Source: DASZBR01 sp035943935
GTDB lineage: Bacteria > Pseudomonadota > Gammaproteobacteria > DASZBR01
DNA: 64,000 bases
Assembly (NCBI GenBank): GCA_035943935.1
Contig: DASZBR010000020.1
Coordinates: 53,057 to 117,056 of the forward strand
Reading direction: 5' to 3'
The translations under genes and the position numbers were made by a program. Shown here piece after piece: positions 16,667-25,629 of this stretch. The notes beneath the pieces were generated by a model. The model had not been told where the DNA came from, did no database searches, and saw nothing but the letters and a program-made list of their open reading frames with translations. Numbering within the stretch: position 1 is the stretch's first letter; the number at the start of each line of letters is the position of its first letter.

Positions 16667-18304
16667 ATGGAAGAAGTCCCAGTACTAAGAGAAGACGTCC
16701 CCGTACCCAAATCAGAGGTCGAAAAACTTAAGCAACAGCTTGCCGCTGAAATAATCAATACGTTGGCATGGTGCCAGTTGCGCGGAAAATTGGCCAAAGC
16801 ACAATATGAGTTGTTTTGTGATCTTGAATCCACGGATCCTCGCCAAGCAGTACTACTACTTTATGATTCTGCAAACATCGGTTATGAACCTGCGCGAAGA
16901 CGTTTATATCCAGAAACAAAATCAGAAAAAAGAGAGAAAATTGATCTTAAATCGCTTTCTGCTTATGAGGTGTTTATTTTAGGATTGCAAGCGCGATCGG
17001 GTGTGGGAAGGAAAATCAATTTGCGATTAGCGTTTGACTGTTTTACACGAGCAGCTGCGCAAGGATATAAGTTTGCGCAATACGAGCTTGGGAATATGTT
17101 TCTAGAGGGTATTTATGTTGCACAAAACGATAATAAAGCTGTTGAGTGTTTTCAGGCAGCAGTCGATCAAGACTATGCGCCTGCACAATACATGCTTGGG
17201 TTGATGTATCAGAGTGGGTGCGTGGGTGAAGCAATTTCAGGCGGTTTTAGTCATGGTTTGAAAGAAATGTTGTCCGAGGTGTTGGTTCAATCTGATCATG
17301 GTTTTAAAAAAAATTATGTCGCAGAACAAGAGGAGAGCAGAAGGGATCGGTTGAAAATTCAGGGAACTCAATTGTTTCAAGCTGCAGCCAATCAAGGATA
17401 TGCTGATGCGCAAGTCGCTCTTGTGGAAATGCTCGCTGATCGTCTAGTTAATCGTGATGAAAAATTTAATGGGCTTCAAAGAGCCGCTGAGCAAGGACAT
17501 GTTCTAGGGCAGGCGTATCTGGGTGTAATGTATTGTAGCCTGAGAAACCCTGATGAAGGATTTAAATGGCGTCGAAAAGCGGCTGAAGAAGGGGGACCTA
17601 AAACGAAAAAAAGGCTTATAAAACATCTTACGCTTGAAATAGCACAGAACAATGATTTTATTACGCGTTATCATCTTGCTGCACTAGAGAATAGTAAGCG
17701 TGGTTTTATTCAATTACTCAACGAAAATCCCAATGAATTTTTAAGGCTGCTAAAGTTGGAATATTTTATTCATCCCAATTCGCACTTTAATATTATAAAA
17801 GAATTATTTACTCAAAAAACAGATGATATTCCTTACGATATCAATTTCCGTATAGATCTTGCTGAATATTTGTATAGTGTAGTAGGTAAAATGAGTAAAG
17901 TAGATGCCGCAAAGCTGATTGGTGTCTTGATTCCACTGTTTGAAAGCATTCCTAATGACCACGCAAAATATCCTGGTGCACAGGTTATTTTAGCGCATTT
18001 AAATTTCCTAAAGAATCAACGTGGAGTTGAATGGCAAGAGCATCTTTTGCAGGCTGCAGTGGCAGATTCTACAAAGGAAGAGCCTCGGCATAAAGTAGTA
18101 GAAAGTTTTCGAGAGCTTCCTGCAGAGATTGAAAAACAAAAAGAAGAAATGAAAAATAAAGAAGAAAAAGCAAAACGGAAAGCAAAATGGGATGCAGAAA
18201 AGCAATCGTTATTAAGGTTTTGGCGTGGTGAGGAGTCGTTATTTCCTGAATCAGAAAAGAAAGGCGATAAGCCAGCCGTCGTTAAGAAAAAAATAGGGAA
18301 ATAA
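16667..18304 (+). CDS. Sel1-like repeat protein, effector-like
   Basis: 545 residues. Sel1-type repeats lie at about residues 110-185 (LAFDCFTRAAAQGYKFAQYE, AVECFQAAVDQDYAPAQYML) and again near 240-310 (LFQAAANQGYADAQVALVEM, AAEQGHVLGQAYLGVMY). The last 80 residues are Lys/Glu-rich and likely helical. GAGG six bases before 16667 supports this start over an ATG four codons earlier. No signal peptide. Sel1 proteins are common among Legionella and Coxiella virulence factors (LpnE, EnhC), where they bind partner proteins; a secreted role is inference. Confidence 0.75.
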   Translation: MEEVPVLREDVPVPKSEVEKLKQQLAAEIINTLAWCQLRGKLAKAQYELFCDLESTDPRQAVLLLYDSANIGYEPARRRLYPETKSEKREKIDLKSLSAYEVFILGLQARSGVGRKINLRLAFDCFTRAAAQGYKFAQYELGNMFLEGIYVAQNDNKAVECFQAAVDQDYAPAQYMLGLMYQSGCVGEAISGGFSHGLKEMLSEVLVQSDHGFKKNYVAEQEESRRDRLKIQGTQLFQAAANQGYADAQVALVEMLADRLVNRDEKFNGLQRAAEQGHVLGQAYLGVMYCSLRNPDEGFKWRRKAAEEGGPKTKKRLIKHLTLEIAQNNDFITRYHLAALENSKRGFIQLLNENPNEFLRLLKLEYFIHPNSHFNIIKELFTQKTDDIPYDINFRIDLAEYLYSVVGKMSKVDAAKLIGVLIPLFESIPNDHAKYPGAQVILAHLNFLKNQRGVEWQEHLLQAAVADSTKEEPRHKVVESFRELPAEIEKQKEEMKNKEEKAKRKAKWDAEKQSLLRFWRGEESLFPESEKKGDKPAVVKKKIGK

Positions 18305-18342
18305 ATTTTGCCATTCAAAAATCCACTGTTTTTAAATTGATC

Positions 18343-19743
18343 TTAAAAGTTGACTGTTTTGCTTATATGAATAGTCTCTAAAAATCGCTCATCGTGTGAA
18401 ATGACGATCATTGAACCTTGGTAATTTTTTAGCGCAGATTCTATATTTTTAACGCTATCCAAATCTAAATGATTCGTGGGTTCATCTAAAAGCAATAACT
18501 GCGGCGGATGTGAAGACATCAATAAACTGCATAATAAAGCCCGTAATCGTTCGCCGCCGCTGAGATGCTTCGCTAATTTGAGTGCAGCCGTATTTCGAAA
18601 TAAAAACTGCGCGAGAGCTCTGTAAGCAGCTTCTTCTGTCATATCTGGATTTATACATAAAAAATTCTCGAGTACTGATTTTTCGGGTACTAGCTGGCTT
18701 GCATATTGGTCCAGATAACTCACATAGGGCGTGCCGATATAAATTTTGCCAGAATCAGGTTTGAGTTGATTTAAGATTAATTTTAATAAAGTCGATTTTC
18801 CACTGCCATTATTTCCCACAAGCGCGATTCGTTCAGGACCCAGTAAACTTAAATTAAAATCTTTGATAGTTTTATGGCTATTATTTGGGTAAGCAAAATT
18901 CAGCTGTTCTATATCTATAATTACTTTGCCATTAGGAACATAAGTATCAGGAATAGAAATATTAATTTCTTGATTGATTTCTATTTTATCTCGAGCGGAT
19001 TTTAATTGAGACTCAGCTTGATTATATAATCGCTTTTTTTTGATTAACATTTTTGCTTGCGAGCGTTGGCTTTTGCCGAGTTTTGAATCCGCGGCCATTT
19101 TGTCTATGCTGCCACTTTTTCTGAGTGCTTTCCCGTAGGCGGCTTTATGTGCATGTTTTTCGCGTGAATCTTGGACTGTTTTATAGGTTTTTTGCATAGT
19201 TTTTTTGGCGTCCAATAAACTTCTTTCTTTGGCGTTTTCTTCTAATTCTTTTTGAATAACATAATCATCATAATTGCCGCCATATCTAACAGCTCCGAGT
19301 TTTGTTAATTCTATAATTTCATCCATATGGTTTAATAAAACTCTGTCATGGCTAGCGATAATTAAACCACCGCGCCAATGTTTGATTTGCTGATACAGTT
19401 GTTGACGCGCTTTTTGATCCAAATGGTTTGTGGGCTCATCAAGTAATAAAAAATCAGCGTGAGACGCAAAGGCCTGTGTTAATAAAGACTGGGTTAACTC
19501 CCCACCACTAAGAGCATTATCTTCTGGGATATTGGGTATTTGGGGGACATAGTGAATCAATCCATCCGTTCGAATCGTTCCAGAATCAGCACGGATTTCG
19601 CCTAGGATTAATTTTAATAAACTTGTTTTGCCAGAACCGTTTCGGCCAACCAACCCCACTTTATTTTTAATAAAAGTCAGATTGAGCTGATTAAACAGGG
19701 GCGATAAACAGATGTTTTGTATAAGAATCGCTGAACGAGGCAT
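18343..19743 (-). CDS. ABC-F family ATPase
   Basis: Soluble protein with two ABC domains and no membrane segment. Domain 1: GRNGSGKTSLLKLILGE (residues ~33-49), LSGGELTQSLL, LLLDEPTNHLDQ. Linker with many Lys and Arg. Domain 2: GNNGSGKSTLLKLIL, LSGGERLRALLCSL, LLLDEPTNHLDLD. Such proteins act on the ribosome (EttA, Uup, YheS) or protect it from antibiotics. At 466 residues it is shorter than most ABC-F proteins, and I cannot assign the subfamily. Confidence 0.88.
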   Translation of the reverse strand: MPRSAILIQNICLSPLFNQLNLTFIKNKVGLVGRNGSGKTSLLKLILGEIRADSGTIRTDGLIHYVPQIPNIPEDNALSGGELTQSLLTQAFASHADFLLLDEPTNHLDQKARQQLYQQIKHWRGGLIIASHDRVLLNHMDEIIELTKLGAVRYGGNYDDYVIQKELEENAKERSLLDAKKTMQKTYKTVQDSREKHAHKAAYGKALRKSGSIDKMAADSKLGKSQRSQAKMLIKKKRLYNQAESQLKSARDKIEINQEINISIPDTYVPNGKVIIDIEQLNFAYPNNSHKTIKDFNLSLLGPERIALVGNNGSGKSTLLKLILNQLKPDSGKIYIGTPYVSYLDQYASQLVPEKSVLENFLCINPDMTEEAAYRALAQFLFRNTAALKLAKHLSGGERLRALLCSLLMSSHPPQLLLLDEPTNHLDLDSVKNIESALKNYQGSMIVISHDERFLETIHISKTVNF

Positions 19744-19879
19744 AGGTAGATTTCCAAAAAAGTGGATGAAAAGGCTTTTTGAGTTGGAAATTTACTGGTT
19801 CATTACACGGTGTCCTCGGGGAAAATGAAAGGGAAGTGTATCATAAAAGATTTCGTAGAGGAGAGGGGTTGTGATTTCC

Positions 19880-19900
19880 GGGCGAGGCATTGCCTCGCCC
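19880..19900. repeat. Palindromic element GGGCGAGGCA/TTGCCTCGCCC
   Basis: Near-perfect palindrome of 21 bases, the second copy of the core seen at 8288-8308. It lies between the ABC-F gene and chorismate mutase, in a 235-base gap that holds no other gene. It may end transcripts from the aro operon. Confidence 0.65.
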
Positions 19901-19931
19901 CTTACACACCGCGTTACAAATAAAAAGCAGG

Positions 19932-19970
19932 TCCTTCACTACGCTGCGCTTCGTTCAGGATGACAGGCGC
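19932..19970. repeat. GTCCTTC...CAGGATGACAG dispersed repeat
   Basis: Reads GTCCTTCACTACGC then GCTTCGTTCAGGATGACAG, a variant of the sequence flanking the GIY-YIG gene at 36780-36810 and 37221-37258 (GTCCTTCGTCGCG ... CTCAGGATGACAG). This family of short palindromic repeats is widespread in bacterial genomes. It sits at the 3' end of the aro operon. Confidence 0.6.
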
Positions 19971-19978
19971 GGGAGACG

Positions 19979-20230
19979 TTATTTCTGCACCCTTCTCGAA
20001 TACCTAATAATCATCTCGAATAATTCCTGAACAAATTCAGGTTTAAGTTCATGTTGTTTGCTTAGCTTTGTATACATCTTCGCCAATTGTTGTTCCCGTT
20101 TTTTATCCAAAACGGGTTTGTTTAACTTAATTTTTAATTGGCCAATTTTTTTAGCGACAGCCATTCTTTGGGATATTTTTTTTATAATAACCATATCTAT
20201 GCTATCTATTTTATCTCTCAGTTCTTTCAT
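19979..20230 (-). CDS. Chorismate mutase (AroQ class)
   Basis: 83-residue all-helical protein. It starts LRDKIDSIDMVIIKKISQRM, then AVAKKIGQLK with the active-site Lys, and PVLDKKREQQL, as in the chorismate mutase domain of P-proteins. It turns chorismate into prephenate. Free-standing, overlapping the prephenate dehydratase gene by four bases: the two halves of what is one fused PheA protein in E. coli are here separate and in reverse order. It is the last gene of the aro operon. Confidence 0.85.
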   Translation of the reverse strand: MKELRDKIDSIDMVIIKKISQRMAVAKKIGQLKIKLNKPVLDKKREQQLAKMYTKLSKQHELKPEFVQELFEMIIRYSRRVQK

Positions 20231-20805
20231 GATGTGCTCCGGGATTTAACAATAATAAAGGTTGTAAGGTTAGGCGTAATGTCTTGAATATTTCTATCCA
20301 GGATATCCAAGCCATAAAGTTTTGCAGAAGACTCTGGCGCAATAACCGCACTGTGTTCGGGCAATTTATTTTCAGATAATTCTCGTGCTGCTTTAGCCGT
20401 ATCTTGATGTTCCATAATATGGCCATTTAAAAAATACTTTAATAAATAATTTTTGCATTGTTTAATAGGCTGAGGGTGAGAAATGATATGTTTGATTTGA
20501 TTTATCTTTGTGCCAGATTTAACTAATAAACACTGATTTATCTCCAGTGATATTTCATCAATGACTTCAAAACTATGCTGGCCCATTGCTTGTAAACTCA
20601 TCTGAACTAAGCCGCCTATATTATTCACTACAGGAAAAAGTCCTAGTTCTATTTTGTTGGCTTCAAGTGCAGCTAAAACATTCTCAGAATCCGTAAGATA
20701 GTCTAGCTTTAAATTAAGCTTATTATTTTTCGCATATAATAATCCCGCCTGCTCAGAGAACGACCCAGCATCACCTGATACGCCTAATAATTTAACTTTT
20801 GTCAT
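20227..20805 (-). CDS. Prephenate dehydratase-like protein without ACT domain
   Basis: 192 residues. LLGVSGDAGSFSEQAGLLYA matches the start of prephenate dehydratase (GPxGTFSxxAA), with AALEANKIELGLFPVVNN and HPQPIKQC in the expected order. Two normally strict motifs differ: the PIENS-type segment is PVVNN, and the catalytic TRF near the end is TTF (NLTTFIIV). No regulatory ACT domain follows. Either a divergent or feedback-free dehydratase giving phenylpyruvate, or a changed activity. Position between aroC and chorismate mutase supports the former. Confidence 0.7.
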   Translation of the reverse strand: MTKVKLLGVSGDAGSFSEQAGLLYAKNNKLNLKLDYLTDSENVLAALEANKIELGLFPVVNNIGGLVQMSLQAMGQHSFEVIDEISLEINQCLLVKSGTKINQIKHIISHPQPIKQCKNYLLKYFLNGHIMEHQDTAKAARELSENKLPEHSAVIAPESSAKLYGLDILDRNIQDITPNLTTFIIVKSRSTS

Positions 20806-21874
20806 TTTTAGCCCTCAATATATGATCCATTATCACTAATGCCGACATGGCATCCACAATCGGTACTGCGCGTGGTAATACGCACGGATCGTGTCGACCC
20901 GTGGCAGATAACTCAACAGATTTATTGTCCACTGTTACGGTGTTTTGTTTTTTAGAAATGGTCGCTACTGGTTTAAATGCGACACGAAAATAAATATCTT
21001 CGCCCGTTGAAATACCACCTAAGGTTCCGCCAGCATGATTAGTTTTAATTTTTATTTTATTATTCTCAACAGAAAATTCATCATTGTGTTGATGACCCCG
21101 TAACGTCACGCCGTCAAATCCAGAGCCAATATCAAAACCTTTTACAGCATTAATACTCAACATGGCTTTGCCGAGATCAGCAGATAATTTATCGAATACG
21201 GGTTCGCCTAATCCGGCAGGAACATGTCGAATCACGCCGCGAATAATGCCGCCTATTGAGTCACCCTGATCTCGAACCTCTTCGACTAATTTGATCATTT
21301 CTGGTGCAATAGTTTTATCAGGGCAGCGAATAATATTAGATTCTATAAGATCAGTGGTGACGGATGTGTAATCTATGGAAGATTTAATATTTCCGACTTG
21401 TTCAACATAACTCAATATTTCTATACCATAATTTTGCTTTAAATATTTTTTCGCAATCGCACCGGCTGCAACTCTGGCTAATGTTTCGCGCGCGCTCGCG
21501 CGACCACTGCCACGAAAATCTCGTCGACCATATTTTACTTGGTAGGTGTAGTCCGCATGAGAAGGGCGATAAACTTTCTTTAATTCATCATAATCTTCAG
21601 GGCGCATATCAGAATTATAGGCGAGTAATAATATGGGCGTGCCGGTAGTTTTGCCTTCAAATACGCCGGATAAAATATGAATTAAATCTTGTTCTTTGCG
21701 GGGTGAAGTTATAGAACTTTGGCCTGGTTTGCGTCTGTCCAATTCTAGTTGAATTTCATCTTCTGAAATTTCAAGTCCTGCTGGACAGCCATCGACGATG
21801 ACGCCAACAGCGCCACCGTGTGATTCGCCACAGGTTGTAATTTTGAATAGTTTCCCTAGAGAATTGCCTGCCAT
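20792..21874 (-). CDS. aroC: Chorismate synthase
   Basis: Last step of the shikimate pathway: removes phosphate from EPSP to give chorismate, needing reduced FMN. 360 residues. Signatures: GESHGGAVGVIVDGCPAG near the start, RPSHADYTYQVKYGRRDFRG and GSGRASARETLARVAAGAIA in the middle, GRHDPCVLPRAVPIVDAM near the end. It overlaps the dehydratase gene by 14 bases and follows aroB after one base. Confidence 0.96.
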   Translation of the reverse strand: MAGNSLGKLFKITTCGESHGGAVGVIVDGCPAGLEISEDEIQLELDRRKPGQSSITSPRKEQDLIHILSGVFEGKTTGTPILLLAYNSDMRPEDYDELKKVYRPSHADYTYQVKYGRRDFRGSGRASARETLARVAAGAIAKKYLKQNYGIEILSYVEQVGNIKSSIDYTSVTTDLIESNIIRCPDKTIAPEMIKLVEEVRDQGDSIGGIIRGVIRHVPAGLGEPVFDKLSADLGKAMLSINAVKGFDIGSGFDGVTLRGHQHNDEFSVENNKIKIKTNHAGGTLGGISTGEDIYFRVAFKPVATISKKQNTVTVDNKSVELSATGRHDPCVLPRAVPIVDAMSALVIMDHILRAKNDKS

Positions 21875-21875
21875 G

Positions 21876-22868
21876 TTACACCTCGCTTGCTAACATAAAT
21901 GCTTTCTTGACAAGATTGTCAGGAACCGCATGAGTATAAGAATTATTGGCAATATGAACTTGGCCAATTTTTTTGAGTAAAATATATCGGGTTTGATTAG
22001 ATTTGGATTTTTTGTCTGATTTAGTCGCTAAGATAATTTTATGAATATCTAGTTTCTTTAATAATTTAGCTGAAATGTTTAATTTCAACAGTAATTTTTT
22101 AATCACCTGATATTCTTGATCAGATAAAAGTCCCAACAGTTGGGATAATCTAGCTTCGACTAATATTCCCATTCCCACGGCATAGCCGTGTAGTATTTTG
22201 TAATTACTGACTTTTTCAATAGCATGCCCAATCGTATGTCCAAAATTTAATATAGCCCTAAGATTATTTTCTTTTTCGTCTTTATGGACTACGTCTAATT
22301 TAATTTTAATAGACTGCTCAATAACTTTGCTGACAATACTATTGTCACGAGACAATATTTTATTGATGTTTTTATGAGCATAATTAAATTGCTTAGCATT
22401 ACTTGTCATGAACATTTTCAAAGACTCAACCAGACCGTTAATAAATTGCTTTTGTGATAACGTAGTTAAATAATTGATATCTATTATAGTCTGAACGGGT
22501 TGATGAAAAGCGCCAATCAAATTCTTACCTTCCGGAGTATTAATACCCGTTTTCCCCCCAATGCTGCTATCTACCATGGCTAATAAAGTCGTGGGTATTT
22601 GTATGTAAGAAATGCCGCGCATATAAGTCGCTGCAACAAATCCTGCCATATCGCCCACAACACCACCGCCTAAGGCATATATAATAGTATCTCTGCCACA
22701 CTTGTTTTTTAGCATAGCTGAAATTAAGCGTTGATAGGTGTGAATATTTTTTGACGGCTCACCGGCTTTAAAGCTTAATATAAGCGGTTGAAATAATTTT
22801 AATTGATGTGCTAATTCTTGAGCAAATAATTTATGGGTATTGCTGTCTGTCACAATAACTATTTTCAT
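21876..22868 (-). CDS. aroB: 3-dehydroquinate synthase
   Basis: Second shikimate step, NAD- and metal-dependent. 330 residues. ALGGGVVGDMAGFVAATYMRG binds NAD; IPTTLLAMVDSSIGGKTGIN and GAFHQP are typical, and NFGHTIGHAIE carries two metal-binding His. A little shorter than E. coli AroB (362). Overlaps the DAHP synthase gene by four bases. Confidence 0.95.
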   Translation of the reverse strand: MKIVIVTDSNTHKLFAQELAHQLKLFQPLILSFKAGEPSKNIHTYQRLISAMLKNKCGRDTIIYALGGGVVGDMAGFVAATYMRGISYIQIPTTLLAMVDSSIGGKTGINTPEGKNLIGAFHQPVQTIIDINYLTTLSQKQFINGLVESLKMFMTSNAKQFNYAHKNINKILSRDNSIVSKVIEQSIKIKLDVVHKDEKENNLRAILNFGHTIGHAIEKVSNYKILHGYAVGMGILVEARLSQLLGLLSDQEYQVIKKLLLKLNISAKLLKKLDIHKIILATKSDKKSKSNQTRYILLKKIGQVHIANNSYTHAVPDNLVKKAFMLASEV

Positions 22869-23902
22869 AATAACCCCGCGAGTTTTATTAACATTTCTTC
22901 CGTTTCCTCATAACTTAAACACGGATCGGTAATAGACAATCCACCCATGTCAATTTTTTCAGGGTGCGCTTCATCGACTTTCTGATTGCCGGATTTAATA
23001 AAGCTTTCGACCATAAAACCCTTTACTAGATTTTTTAGCTCAGCATTATCTTTAATATTATTCATGATTTCATAAATAATACTGGGTTGTTTGCTGTGAT
23101 CTTTCTTGCCGTTCACCATGCAGTTATCATGGCTGACATCTATAATGACAGACGGATTTAATATCTTATGCGCATCCATATTATTTTTGACTTCCATCAG
23201 ATCAGTATTTGAGTAATTGGATGAACCATTATTTCCACGCAAAACGACGTGTGCATGTTTGTTTCCATGCGTTTGTACTTCATGATTTTCAAATACAGCG
23301 ACATGAGGATGTTGTGCAGCTAATACGCTGTTTACGGCAATGGATAACGAACCGTGCGTAGGATTTTTTAGACCAACGGCACAATTAAATGCCGAGGCAA
23401 AAATGCGGTGTTCTTGGTCTTCCGTACTCCGTGCACCAATTGCCGCCCATGAAACCAATTCTGAAAAGCCTTTAGAGTTTTGCGTAAACAACACTTCATC
23501 TGCAATGGGCAAACCCATCTCTATAACTTTAATCATCATTTCGCGCGAATATTTAACACCTGCTTCCACATCAGGTAATTCACAGGGATTGGGTTGATTA
23601 ATGGGGCCTGTCCAACCCTTTGTTGTTCTGGGCTTTTGAATATATAAGCGCATAATAATTTTTAGTTTATGTTGTAATTGCTTATTTAAAACCGCAAGTT
23701 TTTCAGCATATTTTAATACAGCTGGTTTGGGCCATGCAGAACACGGACCCACAATCATGATTAATCGCTTGTCTTTTCCTTCAAGAATATGATTAATTTC
23801 ACGTCTGTGTTGCATGATTTGTCTATGGCTTTCCATAGACAATGGCATGGATTGAATAATCTGTTCTGCAGAAGAAAGTTTTTTAATAATCGTATAGTTC
23901 AT
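22865..23902 (-). CDS. aroF: 3-deoxy-7-phosphoheptulonate synthase (class I)
   Basis: First committed step: PEP plus erythrose 4-phosphate to DAHP. 345 residues, E. coli AroF/G/H type: MIVGPCSAWPKPAVLKYAEKL, RLYIQKPRTTKGWTGP, ADEVLFTQ, WAAIGARSTEDQEHR, VVLRGNNGSS and VIIDVSHDNCMVNGKKD. The isozyme type (Phe-, Tyr- or Trp-sensitive) cannot be read from the sequence alone, so the symbol is nominal. GPCSAWPKP replaces the more usual GPCSIHDP. It is unusual for this gene to lie inside an operon with all the other shikimate genes. Confidence 0.9.
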   Translation of the reverse strand: MNYTIIKKLSSAEQIIQSMPLSMESHRQIMQHRREINHILEGKDKRLIMIVGPCSAWPKPAVLKYAEKLAVLNKQLQHKLKIIMRLYIQKPRTTKGWTGPINQPNPCELPDVEAGVKYSREMMIKVIEMGLPIADEVLFTQNSKGFSELVSWAAIGARSTEDQEHRIFASAFNCAVGLKNPTHGSLSIAVNSVLAAQHPHVAVFENHEVQTHGNKHAHVVLRGNNGSSNYSNTDLMEVKNNMDAHKILNPSVIIDVSHDNCMVNGKKDHSKQPSIIYEIMNNIKDNAELKNLVKGFMVESFIKSGNQKVDEAHPEKIDMGGLSITDPCLSYEETEEMLIKLAGLL

Positions 23903-24666
23903 GATGCCTCCATATATAATTCGATTTGTTTTAACGCCTGACCTAAGAACATCTCTTCGCCAGAAATAATCGTTGCGCCATCGGCTTTGGCTTTTTGCAA
24001 TAAAAGAGTGTCAATGGGGTTGTAAACCATATCAAATATAATCTGGCTTTTATTAAATTTATAATCGGGTAGGGGCGATGTATCAATATTCGGGTGCATG
24101 CCAATTGAAGTAGCATTAATAATAATATCTATATCTAAATCTACAAGATCAGCTTTATGGATAACTTTTCCGCCAAAGTGTTTGCTTAATATTTCGGCGC
24201 GATTAAGAGTTCGATTTAAATATAATATATTAACTTTATTTTTTTTGAGCACATATGCCGCCGCTCGTGCAGCACCACCAGCGCCTAAAATTAAAGCTGT
24301 TTTATTCTTAAGGTCAATATTACGCAACGCATGTTCAATGCCATTTATATCAGTATTATACGCGGTTAATTTATTATTATGATTTATAATTGTATTTGCA
24401 GCACCCAAGGCTTTTACTTCTTCGCTCTGTTCATCTACGAGTTTTAATACCGCTTCTTTATGAGGGAGTGTTACGGCGGTAAGTTTTACGGGAAAATGCC
24501 GGATCATTTCTACTGTAGTGGATAACTCTTCAGGTGTCGTCGGTCGTGCTAATAACACGGCATTACATTCTTTTAAGCGATAGATCTCCTTATGCAGCTG
24601 CGGGCTTCTCGTGTGACTTAAAGGATATCCAATGACTAAGTTTAATTGCGTCATGCTATTAATCAT
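23899..24666 (-). CDS. aroE: Shikimate dehydrogenase
   Basis: Reduces 3-dehydroshikimate with NADPH. 255 residues. VIGYPLSHTRSPQLHKEIYR binds the substrate, LTAVTLPHKEAVLKLVDE holds the catalytic Lys, LGAANTII follows, and ALILGAGGAARAAAYVL is the dinucleotide fold. ATG at 24666 follows GGAGGA; it overlaps aroQ by eight bases and the DAHP synthase gene by four. Confidence 0.93.
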   Translation of the reverse strand: MINSMTQLNLVIGYPLSHTRSPQLHKEIYRLKECNAVLLARPTTPEELSTTVEMIRHFPVKLTAVTLPHKEAVLKLVDEQSEEVKALGAANTIINHNNKLTAYNTDINGIEHALRNIDLKNKTALILGAGGAARAAAYVLKKNKVNILYLNRTLNRAEILSKHFGGKVIHKADLVDLDIDIIINATSIGMHPNIDTSPLPDYKFNKSQIIFDMVYNPIDTLLLQKAKADGATIISGEEMFLGQALKQIELYMEAS

Positions 24667-25099
24667 ATTTTAAGTCCTCCAATAAAACATGTACCGCGTC
24701 GATATAACCCACTTCTTTTTTGCCAGAAATGGTTTTCAAGCAAATATCAGAGATGACAGATGTTTTTCGAAAAGCTTCGCGCTGTGAAATATCAGATAAA
24801 TGGACTTCAATGACAGGAAGTTTGGTATCTAATAACGCATCATGGATAGCATAACTGTAATGGGTTAATGCGCCTGGATTAATAATAATGCCTAGGCAAA
24901 TTTCTCTGTTCTCTTGAATTTTATCGATAAGATAACCTTCATGATTGGATTGATAGGTAATCACGTCACAATTAAATTTCAAGGCTTCTTGTATAACCAG
25001 CTCTTCAATATTTTTAAGGGTTAGAGTTCCATAATGATTCATATCCCGTTTTCCCAATAAATTCAAATTGGGCCCGTTGAGTAATAAAATCTTTTTCAT
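24659..25099 (-). CDS. aroQ: 3-dehydroquinate dehydratase, type II
   Basis: 146-residue dodecameric form. NGPNLNLLGKRDMNHYGT at the start has the catalytic Tyr, QSNHEGYLIDKIQE the Arg/His region, INPGALTHYSYAIHDAL and PVIEVHLSDISQREAFR complete the active site. ATGA overlap with the shikimate kinase stop. A type II rather than the type I (AroD) of enterobacteria. Confidence 0.95.
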   Translation of the reverse strand: MKKILLLNGPNLNLLGKRDMNHYGTLTLKNIEELVIQEALKFNCDVITYQSNHEGYLIDKIQENREICLGIIINPGALTHYSYAIHDALLDTKLPVIEVHLSDISQREAFRKTSVISDICLKTISGKKEVGYIDAVHVLLEDLKYD

Positions 25100-25629
25100 G
25101 ACAGTCTCTCCACAATATGATTGACAGCCATATCGATAGAGCCATTATTTAAAATAGCAATATCATGCAGCGTTTCGTATATCTTTTCGCGCTGATTAAA
25201 TAATTTATTAAAAGAATCGAGCAAATCTTCATTTATGTCGAAAAACGCAGGACGTCCGCCCATCATGATTCTTTCGAATATAATGCCTCGTGGGGCTGTT
25301 ACATGAATAACGGTATGGTCTTTAATGAGCAATTGATTTTCAGACAAAGTCGCCGTGCCGCCACCGAGTGAGATGACTGCGGGTTCTCGACTTCGCAACA
25401 CTTTTTGCAGTGCGCTTGTTTCTAATAACCGAAAAATAACTTCGCCTGATTTTTCCATGATGTGTCGACAGGTAAGCTTTTTGCCTGACTGTTGTTCGTG
25501 TAACAATTCTATTTGCGCATCAAGATCGATAAATGGCTTGTTAAGGGTGTTGGCTAAATTTTTTCCTATGGCAGTTTTGCCGACATTTTTGAAGCCAATT
25601 AAAATAATATGTTTATTAAGCGATTTCAT
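25096..25629 (-). CDS. aroK: Shikimate kinase
   Basis: 177 residues. P-loop IGFKNVGKTAIGKNLA at residues ~9-24, DLDAQIE for magnesium, GEVIFRLLET, LGGGTA, and MMGGRPAF in the lid. GGAGG six bases before the ATG at 25629 decides the start; a longer frame would begin inside aroA. It overlaps the aroA stop by 14 bases. Confidence 0.9.
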   Translation of the reverse strand: MKSLNKHIILIGFKNVGKTAIGKNLANTLNKPFIDLDAQIELLHEQQSGKKLTCRHIMEKSGEVIFRLLETSALQKVLRSREPAVISLGGGTATLSENQLLIKDHTVIHVTAPRGIIFERIMMGGRPAFFDINEDLLDSFNKLFNQREKIYETLHDIAILNNGSIDMAVNHIVERLS

